Assembly: GCA_958510875.1 (NCBI GenBank)
Contig: OY294068.1
Location: forward strand, 202,479,997 to 202,543,996
Length of the DNA stretch: 64,000 nt
Direction of reading: 5' to 3'
DNA from: Endomychus coccineus
Taxonomy: Eukaryota; Arthropoda; Insecta; Coleoptera; Endomychidae
Under the pieces are notes generated by a model. The model was given only the letters and a program-made list of their open reading frames with translations, ran no database searches and had not been told where the DNA came from. Positions 1-12,081 of this stretch are shown piece after piece (position 1 is the first letter of the stretch; each line of letters starts with the position of its first letter). A program made the position numbers and the translations under genes.

Positions 1-182
1 GGTACGATGAGATACGGCGGTCCGCTGTTTGGCGACGCTCCATCACCGATGAAACCGATCTTGGTACCGACAGGAGCCCCTTCGGACACCTCCAGGTCCC
101 TTACGTATTCGGCCGCGGCGGCGACCCACACCAGCAGCACGCTGAGCCACAGCATCATCGTGAAGACGACACCACGCGTCAT
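1..182 (-). CDS. ds: Dachsous cadherin, first coding exon (partial)
   Basis: Dachsous is a giant atypical cadherin that binds Fat in trans and sets planar polarity and Hippo-dependent growth. The minus-strand frame starts at the ATG at 182 and stays open for 60 codons to the window edge. It encodes a signal peptide (short basic start, then a Leu/Val/Trp-rich core ending in Ala residues) followed by the beginning of a cadherin repeat. The stretch IGFIGDGASPNSGPPYLIV closely resembles the mature N-terminus I recall for fly Dachsous (IG-IGD...SGPPY-IV). A polypyrimidine tract and CAG acceptor end at 201, so the exon begins at 200 and the leader is split by a 5' UTR intron. The upstream exon is not located. 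The frame is GC-rich compared with the surrounding AT-rich DNA. Identity as a cadherin is strong, and dachsous is the best family match. Confidence 0.85.
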   Translation of the reverse strand, partial: MTRGVVFTMMLWLSVLLVWVAAAAEYVRDLEVSEGAPVGTKIGFIGDGASPNSGPPYLIV

Positions 183-819
183 CGGGGAGGATCGTACATC
201 CTGAGAGAAAGCAATAATAAAGAGGAAGTATATCTGTGTAGGATGCACAAGTGCAGTAACACCGCCCCCAACCCTTAAATTGGCGCGTCGACCGCGAGGT
301 CACCGTCCCGACCTTCACCTTTGCACGTAAAGATAAATCGTAGTGAGTGAATGAAGGTAAATTCTGTGGAGGTATCGTTGGAAATAGCTGAACTTACGTA
401 AAGAAAGCTTGGTCGGCTTTTATAATCATTTAATTACTTAATGTTTGTCAATAAACAAGCATTTTGAACATTCCGTATAAGAAGCGACTGTTAAAGCGAC
501 CGGAATCGACAACAAGGTTTTCTAATAATTTCTTGGAAAGTTAAAATGTGAATCTAAGTGAAATGGTAGATGTCTATATCTATAGTACGAAGTTCTGTTG
601 GTCATTAGAGGTTAGCCGAGATGCATCCCCTGACATAGACCTGCTAATAATCAGAACAAAAGCGCTACTATCCCGTCTGAAAACATGTCTCGTGTATCTT
701 TCATAACTTTATATAGTTTGCGCGGCCTCTCTCTAAATATGTTTGTAATGGTTCCTCAATTTACCGGATTCTTTTGAAGGTGCCGTTGCCGAGATAGTAC
801 TTTATCTTATAACAGTGCG

Positions 820-1900
820 GATAATCCATGGCATAGTCGTTTCTTATGTAACGCACCGCGGTAGCCGCTTGCCAGAGAGACATTTGTGCCTCGGCGGAGA
901 GGCAAACGCACGCATCGAGGTTAACTGTTAGTGTGTAGGAGATTTAATATTAGCACACACATACACACGAGAGAGAACCTGATGGCTGTGGCTGCATTAA
1001 ACCGAGATCAAGAACAAAAAACAGGAATTTAAAAGGCTGCCGCTACCCTATTCAGCGAATGCTGCAGCGAAAATACAGAAACGCGGCAAGTATCCCATCA
1101 ATGTGACAGGTTTTATTTGAATATCTGTCATAGCATTGTTCGCGAAATCGAATAGTGTGTTAGAGTAAAGAGTGGTTTGTTTATATGGAGGACCGGGGTC
1201 GGTGTCACTGGCATCTGATATCCACATACCTGCGTAAAAACAGCATTCGCACTGCTCTCGAAAGCGCTACTTGTTACGGCGAGAGGTGTAGAATAATCCA
1301 AGAAACGAGAGATATAAACACTGTTGTATAGCAACACACACCACAAGAAGTTAACCAGGTCGTCGCGGAGGTGGAACCTGATACGCGTCACTTTATTAGA
1401 CAACCCTGCGAGGCACGAAAGGCGTAAGTAATCCACGAAAGGGTCGCAGGGTTACGAGAAAAACAACAACGTTGAATCGATCGCGAAACGCACGGTACGC
1501 GATGGTACCTGCCGACTCGGTTCTTCAGATGGACTGAACCAAAGTCGAGAGAGCGAGTGGCGACTGCTATTGCCCTCCCCGCATTCCAAGCTGCCTCCTG
1601 CCGCGCCCCGCAACCTGTCTCTTCCTCGTGGATAGCTCGCGCACAGGTATATGAAGCGGCAAGTTTAAAAAGCTCACTTGTCCATTGTCTGGCCTACAGA
1701 AACAAACTATTGTCTTGTCTATTCGCGGGTCATCCGTTGATGAGCACACACTGAAATACGCAACTATAATATATTCATAACCGTTCTGCGATAAATTGAT
1801 ATCCCGGTGCAAGCAGCAGCAGCAGCAGCATCAGCAGCAACTACTTTGACCAACGTCCCAATGAGGAGAGCTCGTCGCGCGCTTAGAGCAGCAACCTCAC
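820..1900 (-). promoter_or_regulatory. CpG-richer, GAGA-containing segment upstream of dachsous
   Basis: This kilobase is noticeably less AT-rich than its surroundings and carries GAGAGA runs near 969-976 and 1546-1555 plus a CAG/GCA tract near 1812-1839. No open frame is convincing. GAGA runs and raised CpG are common at insect developmental promoters, so it may hold the non-coding first exon and promoter of dachsous. That is inference; no TSS motif was found. Confidence 0.3.
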
Positions 1901-2055
1901 ATATGATTACTATAAATCCTGGACTTATGCGAACGCAACCCGTATAATAAATATGGCAGACTAAAATGTAACATGACTTCTTTAAGACGTTGCTATTTAT
2001 GCATATTTTAAGCTCAATCTTACTTACAAGAATAAATACATTTTTTATTTGTTAA
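1900..2055 (+). repeat. Diverged dispersed repeat, copy A
   Basis: An interrupted match to 5380-5515 in the same orientation. Shared blocks include ATGGCAGAC, TGACTTCTTTA and ATCTTACTTA followed by AATAAATACATTTT. No coding potential is visible. The family is not recognised. Confidence 0.5.
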
Positions 2056-3015
2056 GTACCTACCGATCGATAAAAACAGATACCACAATAAAACGAAAAC
2101 AAAAATAAATATTCAAATTGTCCGAAATTCAAAAAGGAACGAAACGAATCTCTGCGTATTAATTTACAGTACCTATATTTTGAATTCTCAATATATTAAG
2201 TATCTTAAGCATCAAAAATGTAAAAAGTTATATATGAGCTTTTGAAATAATATCATTAGCTGTGAACTAATTCCATTTAATAGAGAAGTAGCTTTCTGAT
2301 ACAAGGGATAAACTTATAAAGCAATAATATATCAACTAATGACACAACCAATCACTCCTTTTAGTGCAATATTATAGATTTACTAGTAATCCTTTCGTTT
2401 CCTCCAGATTAATTCGGTTTCATGTTTCCAATATGTGATGCGACAGCCTCGACTGTAAATAATTTTCGATCTAATCAGTTTCAGTTCCTTGTACTATCTC
2501 TATTTATGGTACACATTGACTTTGAATCTATTTTCAACTCTTTCACATATTTTAGTTCAATGTTATTGAACCATTTTAATGAGTAATGAACCCAAAGTAC
2601 ATGCGTTAATACCTTCACGTTCAGGAATGGTAAAAAAGGGATAACTAGTCTTATTTTGTACAATTTCCATATCGAACATATGTTCACACTCAAAATTATT
2701 TGTACCTGGTGCAAAATGTTCCAACCCATCAACAAAAGCATATAGACTTAAACTATAACCATGCTAATTCCGTTTTGTTTTAGATGGTATTATTATTATT
2801 ATTAAATATTGGTTACTGCTCTTTGAAACTAAAAATTCTATTATTATATCAAATATCATTACAAAATCGTAATTCGTGAGTGAAAGATACTTATTTATTA
2901 TTATATTTGTTACCGAAACTGCACTTAAACTTATTTACTAAATTTGAGAAATTAGTTTAAAATTGAACGGTTGTCTTTGACTAGTTTCGAATGTAACTAT
3001 AATTTAAGAATTGAT

Positions 3016-4663
3016 CAGTGGCGGCTCGTAAACTTTTTAAGAGAGGAGGCTGGACATAAAACATTTTTGTGAAAATATACTCTATTCAGCCAATTAATTT
3101 AACCTTTGCACAGCGACCGTACCAGCTACTTCAGTGACAAAATTAATTGTTGCCAAGCAAGAACCAACGTGGAGGTTTAGAGTTTCTCTTGGCAAACGAT
3201 TTTTTGTTCGTTGTTTTTTTTTCTTTGAATTTTTGATATTTTTTCTTTTTTTTTAATTTTTCATATTTTGTTTTTTTTTATTCTTTTTATCAACTTTTTT
3301 TATATATTAACGGAATTCTACGGTCTTTAGTTTGCGAAAAATGATCAATAATCTTATCATAAAATGTATCATTTTGTTTTAAGTGTTTTACTAAATCTTT
3401 TTCAATAGATATCAAACTAACATTGTATAAACGATTTTGGCCCATTGTATTTCGCATGTAAGTTTTAATTCGTTTGACAGGAATGGTGACTGTCAAACTC
3501 AGTAAAACTGAGGTAAAACTTGTTGCAAATCATTGTCTATCATATATTTTATCATATCGGCGTGAATGTCGTACTGCCCTAAAATATCCTTATCCGAGTA
3601 TACAACGCATAATTCATTGTGCAGTGCTATTTTATCAAAAAATTTATATTTTAGAACTAAGTTATCTAAAAGTGTATTGGGAGGCTCTTTTGAAAAAGAT
3701 TCGAAAAATCTTCTATTCGTCAAGTCGAAAAACTTCAATTCATATAAATCGGAAAATCGAATCTCAATTTGACCTTTAATAGTATCTAAAATTTCATAAA
3801 AAAAGTTGTTCATAATGTAGTTTCTTGTCTACCAAATTATATGTTTTCCTCCTTTAACAATATTCTGTTTACCAGTTAATTTAAACTTAATACTCGATGT
3901 AATATGTTCCTGCGATTTTTCATGTCTGTCTATACCACGAGCTAAATTTTTCAAATCATCATAACCCGAGTGCTCCCAACATGAAGTTGTATCAGATGTA
4001 AATAGCAAGCAATACCAGCAATATAATTTATTGTGTACCCGTTAACCATAAATATTTTTTATAATTATCAGTATCGATTTTGAAACATACCTGTCATCAC
4101 TAATCCTTTCAAATCCGGTAAAGGCCGTTTATTTCTAAAAACACTTTTCTGTCATATGTTAATCCACTAAATGGATTTTCTAAGATCTCAGCAACTAAAT
4201 CACTACTCATTTTAACGTTTAATAACCAAAGAACTCTTTGTTAATAACTCACCGGACAGATAAATTATAACTTAACCTTACATCGCGTGGCGAAACAAAA
4301 ACAATAACTGACAGAGCACGTGTCGCTGTCGCAGCAAGTGTCGTATTTCATACGACCGACCGAGTGCGTACGAGAGCTAGCCTACATAGAGTGTTGCCAT
4401 ATTCGCTGTTTTACCCTATTTGACAATTGAACTGGTTGGAAAAACGGCAACTGTGTTGACCACACGTATTTAGCGTTTGAAATATATAGAGAATCTAGCC
4501 TCTGGCCACTGTTGCCAGATTAAAAATAACTACTGAGAACGGGGAATTAATTGTAAAATTTAAAGAATTATCAGAGAAACAGGAAATAAAATGGAGAATG
4601 ATCATTAAGATAAATTGGTGAGGAGGCTGAGCCTCCTTAGCCTCCTTCGAGGAGCCGCCACTG
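3016..4663 (-). mobile_element. hAT-superfamily DNA transposon, degenerate
   Basis: The ends are inverted copies of CAGTGGCGGCTC. The flanks are a near-perfect 8-bp duplication, AGAATTGA at 3007-3014 and AGAATTGT at 4664-4671, the size expected for hAT insertion. One base (3015) lies between the left flank and the TIR. The interior encodes broken pieces of a hAT transposase on the minus strand. At 1.65 kb it is shorter than autonomous hAT elements (usually over 2.5 kb), so the central catalytic part has been lost. Confidence 0.85.
3290..4212 (-). pseudogene. hAT transposase remnant (TTF zinc finger and hATC ends)
   Basis: Read on the minus strand from 4212, the start encodes a leader with ENPFSGL and, after a frameshift, LPDLKGL. 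Next come FTSDTTSCWEHSGYDDLKNL and RHEKSQEHI, the pattern of the TTF-type zinc finger at the N-terminus of ZMYM/hAT-like transposases. A later frame at 3499-3813 and the last one at 3290-3496 contain VKRIKTYMRNTMGQNRL and LSIEKD, the hAT C-terminal dimerisation (hATC) signature. Stops and frameshifts separate the blocks and the central RNase-H-like region is missing. It is not functional. Confidence 0.8.
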
Positions 4664-4671
4664 AGAATTGT

Positions 4672-7010
4672 GAGTCAGTTATCACATTCAATAATTAGTT
4701 TCACCGCTTGGAGAGTAGATAAAAGTTACTTTTCGCAAACCTATTGATTTGGTTACAGATTTTTATATAAATTGTTGTTTCACATCCTATAAGCTAACTA
4801 TTCGCATTTGTGTGAACAAAACAAAAATTATCTGTTTCACTATTTTTGCACAACTAAATAATATTCAAAATAATAATGTCTTCAAGAAAATGTTATCATG
4901 AAAACAAATTTTCCGTTTTGAATTAACTTAAATTTAATTTAAAAGTTTTAAGTCGATTCAATGTATAGTACTTCGGGTGTTAAGATTCTTTTGAATTTTC
5001 AACCGAACAGGGTTCGTCCCCGAACAACAACGAATTTTTGGTCAAAATTCGAATGTAATAGAACCTTTCGTTTTCGAGTTATTGTGTAGACAAGCATTTC
5101 ATAACGGATATCCTGACAGACAAACGGTTTTTTGTCTGCGAAGAGTATAATAATAAATAACAGGAATTGAAACTATAATTTTCTTAGATTCAAAGTTTGT
5201 AGAGCATAGGCAAGCTTGTTTTTGAAAAAGCGAAACAATAATATTTGAACAATCGGAACGTTTTAAAGATGGAGGCAAATAATATGAAACTAAGAATCAC
5301 GTATTTCCATCGTTCTGTCTCTTAATGGAAAATGAGAGAAAGAGAGACATGAACGCTCGCTCAACGAATCAACCCTAAGTATGATTATAATAAATATAAC
5401 ACTTAGCGAAAGCAGTAATAATAAAAATGGCAGACCTGACTTCTTTAGGATGTTGTTTATGCTTACATGAAACTCGATCTTACTTATGACAATAAATACA
5501 TTTTAAGCTCATCAAGCCTAAGCTAAGAAATGTTACGGATTGCTTAAAACATCCGCCATTGTAAAACAAGAACAAAAAATTTTAATAATCCAAAGTCTAA
5601 AGGTGTTTTATTACGCATTTCTTCGAAGCTCATCCAGACTCCAAAATTTGTTACGTTAATTCATTTTATACTTACATGAACTGTGAACTCACGTTAATAT
5701 ATCAAAGAGATGTACTTACGTGACTTTCATGAATTGGTCTTTTTCGTGACTAGACTAATTTCAAAGATACTCGTATCAGATTTACTGAATAGGTTCCCTT
5801 ATTTTCTGGAAATATCTCATTTGACGAATTTATAATGATTAATTACTACAAAAAAAAATTCGTAATCGAATAGAATCAGTCATGTGATGTACATCCATCA
5901 TAAACTTGAATAAAATAACTATTAAAAGCTCAATTTTCCTTAGTAATTTAATAAATAAACGTGACAATAGTTTCGCTAACACAGTAGCTTCTTCAAACAA
6001 ATATTACAAAGTACTAACTTACTACAAAAGAACTACCTAATATATAACTTTAATTATAATCTTAGGATAGATGGTTATTGGAATTTTACCTAATTGGGTT
6101 AAATGGGTTACGAGCTGCGGTGTTAAATCGTTTAAGTATTGATATTTATTTTATTTGAGTTTATAATGGATTTTCATCACGTAATGGCCGATTCTATTCA
6201 GTTTTGATATTTTAATTATTCATAAGAGCACGAATAATTTAAGTTTGATTTTGATAATAAATGAGTGAAGAAAAATACCTGTAAAACAAAAATTAATAGA
6301 GTGGGAAATAGCAAGATGAATATGGTGCTGATAAGTTCGCACTATCTACTAACATTGTACAGTCGACAATATATATGGATAAGATATATCTGTCGTAAAG
6401 AATTCGTAGAGTTGTTATTTATTTTGTATAGTTACGTTATGTTTTCGGTTTGAAAACGGTTACGCGATGGAAGCTGGTATTGCGTGCTTACATACTTCAT
6501 GTGTGTTATTATCCTAATTATTTCAGAGAAGTCTAAAATGGTCGAATAGTTTTTTTTATATATTGATCCTTTCTCTACCATTTGCTTCCTTCTAAAATAT
6601 CATCTTTACGGTGGGTAATCAAGAATTATTACGTTTCTACATTTTCGACCGAGAAGACAATAAACGATTCGTGAGGAGAAGCAGGTGCTGCTGAGGGTTC
6701 TCGACAGAGTATTAACTTAGGTAGATGAGCCTTTGGCAATGACAAATGCAATAGGATATTGGGGTGGAATTCGGAAAAGATCATTTTCAGATATTCTGTA
6801 AGCTATTATGAACCCATTGTTAATCTTGTATATACAATACATTCTGCTTAACTTTAACATAGTTCAACATAAGTAGGTAAGTAATGATTTTTTAATCCAT
6901 TTAATGTAAATTAAACACGAATAATCAGAATCACTAATACGACGTTGTGGTCTGGGTATAGCGTGCGAAGCTCGAACAGGAGATCTTGATACTTTGCTCA
7001 TTTTTCCGTT
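4672..7010. other. AT-rich non-coding stretch
   Basis: Both strands show only short chance frames. The one structure seen is the second copy of the dispersed repeat at 5380-5515. There is no gene, RNA or element boundary that I can support. Confidence 0.6.
5380..5515 (+). repeat. Diverged dispersed repeat, copy B
   Basis: Counterpart of the block at 1900-2055, same orientation, about 3.4 kb away. The copies differ by many substitutions and small indels, so the duplication is old. Confidence 0.5.
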
Positions 7011-7014
7011 CCTT

Positions 7015-8084
7015 TCAAGTTTCTTCCAATACTATTTTCTTCTGTGCCGGAGCAGAGAGTTCCATGACATACATAATATTGGTTTGTTTTTCGAAGAAGA
7101 GAACTTCGGGCTTATTTGCTTGTACAAACCTGGCCTTCGGAAACGGATAATTCCAGTTCTTCGGTTCTGACAACGGATTCAATATCTCCTGGAATGTAAA
7201 AGGTAGCACGAACTCTTGGTCTATTCTATACAAGTGCCTTAGATGTTAATACAGTACCCGTAGGGCCGCATTATGGCGATGAGTGAAGACCGGGGCCTCC
7301 GTTCTCGGACAAGTCGACACCAGGTGGAAAACCTTCTTTGACAACCCACAAAAGCAGGTCCAAAGTCCTAAGAACTTTATACGCTATACTCAGAACCACA
7401 TTTTGTTGCAAACCCTACAAACTAAGGAGTTTCCGACCTCCACTGGGACGTGGAAGACAAATACGGGAAACTGACGACCTAAGATGCAAACTGATCATCG
7501 ACCGTCCATTTCACCACTCCAAACGAGTAGAGCAGGATTGGAATGAGAAGCTTTATTTGTTGCTGACGCCTTGTTGTCACTCGAAAGTTCGGAAGACCAT
7601 ATCTTTCGAACAAGGTTTCTGTAATTGCCGCGGAGAGCCACCTTTACCTGGGATAGGACGCTGTACAATTCCCAGGTATCGATAGGTCTCTCCAGCATCA
7701 AAATGTTCAAAGATGCTGCCGTCGGCAAGTTGCATATTCTCGTGGACTTCCGGAGATCGTAATCTCCTCAATTGAAACACTACGCACTTGTCCGATCCCA
7801 ACTCCATGCCTGCGGCTCGTGTAAATTCTTGAATCACGTTGAGGGTTTGAAGGAGGTTTTTCTCCCAAGAAGCATACAGTTTAAAGTCATCCAAGTAAAA
7901 TAAATGGATGATCTGATGCAACCGGTTTTTCATGGTACGTCTTAACGCAATTGAGACCGGCAGCAATGAGATGTTGAACAAAAGGACTTTCCTTGGAAAA
8001 CATCAGTCTGTCGAAACTCATCGTGTGCCTGATGTAATGGCGAAACGAATCTTCCAGAGTGGCAATTAATCTAACAGTACTCAT
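7015..8084 (-). pseudogene. LINE reverse-transcriptase and C-terminal remnant (R4/Dong-like)
   Basis: Minus-strand frames form a decayed non-LTR retrotransposon ORF. The order is a block resembling the approach to RT motif B (7990-8084), then LFNISLLPVSIAL, then the catalytic palm motif FYLDDFKLYA. A GMELGSDKC block, a YLGI motif and, after a frameshift, an NKASATNKASHSNPALL-like region follow. The last frame (7015-7233) has KPEVLFFEKQ and ELSAPAQKKI, like the C-terminal region of R4/NeSL-type LINEs. The two Asp of the palm survive, but several frameshifts break the reading. Clade assignment is tentative. Confidence 0.75.
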
Positions 8085-8356
8085 TCAATGACAGCATTCC
8101 GGTTCTTTTTTTACTTACCCAGAACAGTCCAGTTAATTCTATTGAAATATATAAGAACCAGGATACTGTCTATGAATGAGTATTGTCAGAGTAATTGCCA
8201 ACCATAGCAATACTCGTAGCTACACTTCCCAATTCAAAACGATTGAACTTTAAATGAATGTATGTGTATATCGGATCATCGAATCGCATTGTGTTCATCA
8301 ATGGTCTATTCTCCTTCCAAAGGTTTATATTTACAAAAATATAAGACTCTGACTGA

Positions 8357-8430
8357 ACCAAAGTGGTGTAGTTGGTTAAACACCCTGGACTAGACATCCA
8401 GGAATGTGGGTTCGAATCCCGCCTATGGTT
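8357..8430 (+). tRNA. tRNA-like gene with anticodon AGA, probably SINE head or pseudogene
   Basis: The 74-nt segment folds as a cloverleaf. Acceptor ACCAAAG/CTATGGT has one A-A mismatch, the D stem is GTGT/ACAC, the anticodon stem CTGGA/TCCAG encloses loop CTAGACA, and the T stem GTGGG/CCCGC encloses TTCGAAT. The A box (TGGTGTAGTTGG) and B box (GGTTCGAATCC) are intact and a TTTT lies just downstream at 8435. The anticodon would be serine, but the variable loop is only 4 nt, whereas true tRNA-Ser has a long variable arm. The D arm looks valine-like. A tRNA-derived SINE head or pseudogene is more likely than a working tRNA. Confidence 0.6.
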
Positions 8431-8439
8431 CAATGTTTT

Positions 8440-9600
8440 ACGTTCATTCATCTTTATAGTCCTATGTTAAATTATCTAAGTTATCTTCATAACAGAAAAT
8501 TTAATTCTATATAGATATGTATCCCTGAGTGATAATCTATTTTTGGTCAATTATAACACTTCCCTTATATTACGAATAGCCAGGGAAGTAGAAATCAAAC
8601 ATAAGTTTCGTGTGAACTAACAGCAAAATTTGTAGTTTAGATCGAATAAATAAACGAGTAGGCCATTACAGATTCCTACACATCTGAATAATTGATAGGA
8701 ACATAGAACAATGTATAAAGTATTGAAAACGCGATCTATAAAATATCAATATTACTACTTGTTCTCACGGATTGTTTAAACCTGTATTGGAAACAAGAAG
8801 TTAGTTTATGAGGAAGTGTGTAAAAACGCGAGCAAATTAGTAAGTTAGTTAGAAATGATTTAGATATGGAATAGAAACAACAGGGCGCTCATGTTATGTA
8901 TATATATATACCCGGTGTACATATTTCCATATAGAGATTGTTATAAATTAGATGGAGATATACGCCTTATCGCGCACTGTGCTCTGTGTGCTTCATTACC
9001 ACCGGTATCTATAAATACGGATATGACAAATAAACTAAGCAAACCTCACTAGTATTGACTTCAGTTTCATGCTACAGAGACGACTTAACACATGAGCTAC
9101 AAGCTTGCGAAACCGGGTATTCGTCTAAGAGATAATTTCAATTTGCTAGAAAATCCTTTACTTTCATGATGCCATTTGATAACGATTCACTTAGAATATT
9201 TCATTAAAAACTTCAAATGCGTTGTTTCTTGAAAACGAACCATTCAACATCGATCACAAACAAACAGGAACATTTTGGGTGAATTTCGGCTTATAAAATT
9301 ATAACAGCTTAATAAATTAACTGATACTAAATTCCCTCATCCTTCTTTTGTTAACAGCACAATTGTCAAAAATTTCAACATAAACGTCTATGTTAAGTTT
9401 CATCGTCCCATGAGAGGATGCTGTTGGTGGTGATCTCGAGTGGTTATGGACGACTTCATAGAAATAGTTGTACCTGACATAAACGTATTAGGGATTGTGA
9501 GTTCTGCCTTCTTGGAGAAGATGCAAGCCCGAGTTTTGGTTGCACTCTACAAGATTATCAGATCCCCATTTCAAAATCTATGCCAGATCTCCATTAATTG
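8440..9600. other. AT-rich non-coding stretch
   Basis: No supported gene. A short TA microsatellite occurs near 8900. The body of the SINE beginning at 8357 may extend here, but no second copy is visible to define its end. Confidence 0.5.
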
Positions 9601-9602
9601 CT

Positions 9603-10502
9603 TCAACCTGTCCCTGTCTCGCTCCTCTGGCTCCCTATATAATATAGCGGCTCTAGATGGAAAGCCCTATGAACTGTAACATCCTTTCCAAAGCCGTGGA
9701 CGGGACAGGTGGTCACTTCCAGCAGATCGTTGATATGGAGCAGAAACAAAGTTGGTGCCAAGACAGGTGCCTGTGGAATACCAGCATTGATAGCCATTCT
9801 ATGGGAGGATACTCCGTCAACCACCACATGAAGTGATCTATCTGTGAGAATACTCGATTGTAAACGACAAAGTTGAGACAGCAAACCATATGACGGAAGT
9901 TTTCCAAAAAGGCATTGATGCCAGACTCGGTCAAATGCTTTCTAATGATACAGCTACAGATTCTCCATATTTTTAAATAGATTTATGCCATACATGTGTT
10001 ACGTAGGCAAGCAGGTCTCCTGTTGATCGCTGCCATATTGCCGGTCATTCACGATTTTGAAGCTCTCTAGGTATTTGATGAACTCGATGTTGATTACTTT
10101 CCTCATCACTGTAGAGATCACAGATAATAATGCTATGGGTCTATAATTATTAGGAAGGGTCCCCTTTCCTTTTTTTGGAATTGGTTGCACTCAACTTGTC
10201 TTCCAGCTGGAAGGAAACACACCAAGTTTGCATGAAAGTGTAAACAAACTGCAGAAAACTGGTGTAAATTCAGGTGCACATTCCTTGAGGACGACAGGTG
10301 GAATTCCGTCTGGCCTGATAGACTTTTTGGTATTGAGATCAAGCAGAATGCGCCTAATTGTGCGTTGACGAAAAACAATTTCAGGCAAATGGCTATCGAT
10401 GGCAGCAATATTAGGAGTGTGAATCCAAAGTTGAATTTGGTGCAAACATTCCAGCAAAAATGTTAGATTTTTCTTGTGGTATAGTTGCCAGTAAACCATC
10501 AT
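9603..10502 (-). pseudogene. LINE reverse-transcriptase remnant (Jockey/CR1 group)
   Basis: Minus-strand frames from 10502 downward carry, in order: KKSIRPDGIPPVVLKECAPE and GVFPSSWK (RT N-terminal motifs), PIPKKGKGTLPNNYRPIALL, then VWHQCLFGKLPSYG in a shifted frame. After that come RSLHVVVDGVSSHRMAINAG and VLAPTLFLLHINDLLE. This order is diagnostic of Jockey/CR1-type non-LTR elements. The catalytic YADD-equivalent box is damaged (GFGKDV where a double Asp is expected) and at least four frame changes are needed. Endonuclease and 3' parts are absent. It is unrelated to the LINE at 7015-8084. Confidence 0.8.
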
Positions 10503-10509
10503 CTTTGGT

Positions 10510-11425
10510 TAGAGGAGAAAATTTCACAAAACGGAAGTGAGCAATTCGGGAATTCGATAAGTTTTGATCTTATTTTGGCAATTAATATTGGGATTGATAC
10601 ACACTACGTCGTATCAGACGGGATATATAATCCTGTGCCAATACAATATTATCAGCGTGTTCGATGAAATATTCATAAGCCTTTGGTATGCACAAATATT
10701 GTAAAACAATAAATATTCATTCGGTCGGTTACTATTAAAAATGAAGAATGAAGCGCCCTGATACAGGTTTCACTGTCTTAAATTAATCCTGCCAGATGAA
10801 ATCTAATTAATCCCAATACCCTCTTTCCTATAGTATATAGTTTTATGACGCAGGGCTCAATAAACAAAACAAATAATAATCGCAGTTGTCATGTTGCTAT
10901 TCTCGTAATTAAACTCACTTGTCAATGAGCGCAATTGCAAAAGGGACATGATTAGTTGACTACGATTATGTGTTTACTAGATCCACATTCATGCGCTAAA
11001 CGATATTAGCCCTTTCCTTCATATCATTGTCAATCCAATTTATTTCATAATTATATTATTAGATGTTAATCTAATTGGGGCTATATATCCATTTCGTCAA
11101 TTACTTTTAGCGTTGATTAGGTATATTAATCAATGGTTTTAGCGAGATAAAAGAGGTAAATGAAAATGTAACTTTCATTAATATTGAGTCTAACTGATTT
11201 GTAGATCACCAACTTCCCTCACCATCCTTTTGTTAGCATAATGATTCGCTAACGAATACTTCTGCGGGTTAAATCTATGATTGTGAAATATATTTATATC
11301 ATAATGATACAAAAATTTACAACTTGCAAGATGGTCACCGCGTTCAAAAACAATACAGTTCCTGTGCTCATCACTTTAAAGCGATTTGTAAACTTTCAAA
11401 TTCAATTCCAATAGGAACTGATAAT
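10510..11425. other. AT-rich non-coding stretch
   Basis: No gene seen. Many TAAT and GATTA cores cluster at 10980-11160, which could be regulatory but is also expected in AT-rich DNA. Confidence 0.5.
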
Positions 11426-11500
11426 GATTCTTGCCCAGGTATGAATTATATATAAATTCTCGGGAAATAGGTCACACTAATGCATATCCCTATTATTTTG

Positions 11501-11542
11501 GTCTTTAAGTACGTTTCGTTCTCACGACCATCATCAGAAGGC
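11501..11542 (-). ncRNA. Degenerate hammerhead-ribozyme-like motif (family 1)
   Basis: Minus-strand order: GCCTT, CTGATGA, GGTC-GTGA-GAAC, GAAA, CGTACTT, A, AAGAC. Compared with the intact copies at 29119 and 29282, helix I has one mismatch, helix II has a mismatch, and the self-complementary helix III is broken by a C-to-T-type change. It is probably inactive. Confidence 0.5.
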
Positions 11543-11760
11543 GTATCAATGTATAAAACGTCATTTCTTAAAACTAATTGTATCATCACAGGGCGTCTTT
11601 GTCGCACTACGTTCAATTAAAACTGCCCACCTCGCCGAAACGAACAGAAACACGAGTAATCAAAATTATAATTTCGTATAATATAAATGTTGCGCATAAA
11701 CTTACAAACTGTGTAATATTTTTCAAATCTAAAACCATTTAATACCTAAAGATAAACAAA

Positions 11761-12081
11761 CCCACACAGTATACAAATTGTTGTTTAGATTGCGATGAGA
11801 CTTATACAGGAATCTCTAAACAATATTTGCAAAAAAGAATGTATGGTCATAAGTATAATACAAGAAACAAAAACTTTGCAAATTCCACCGCCCTTGCTAA
11901 ACACTGCTTTGATTATAACCATCAATTCGATCACAGAAATGTTAATATTTTAACAAAGCAAACCAATTATTATAAAAGATCTATTCTGGAGATGATTCAC
12001 ATAAAACGTGACTACAAGTCTGTAAATCATAGAACAGATATTCAATCATTAAGTCAGATTTATACTAATTTAAGTAACTAA
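11761..12081 (+). pseudogene. Penelope-like GIY-YIG endonuclease, C-terminal part
   Basis: The frame is open from at least 11761 to the stop after 12081, about 107 codons. It contains CCLDCDETYTGISKQYLQKR, the Cys-pair and Y-x-G part of the domain. It continues with TALAKHCFDYNHQFD and ILTKQTNYYKRSILEMIHI, corresponding to the downstream Glu-containing helix of Penelope endonucleases. The reverse transcriptase normally upstream is not present, so this is the 3' end of a truncated copy. The frame itself has no stop, so this family may have been active fairly recently. Confidence 0.75.

Noticed and set aside
43..318. 91-codon minus-strand frame overlapping the dachsous exon
   Set aside because: It is a different frame from the signal-peptide/cadherin frame and its Arg/Gly-rich product is a shadow of GC-rich coding sequence; it also crosses the splice acceptor.
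7338..7685. 115-codon plus-strand frame
   Set aside because: Antisense shadow of the LINE remnant on the minus strand; no domain of its own.
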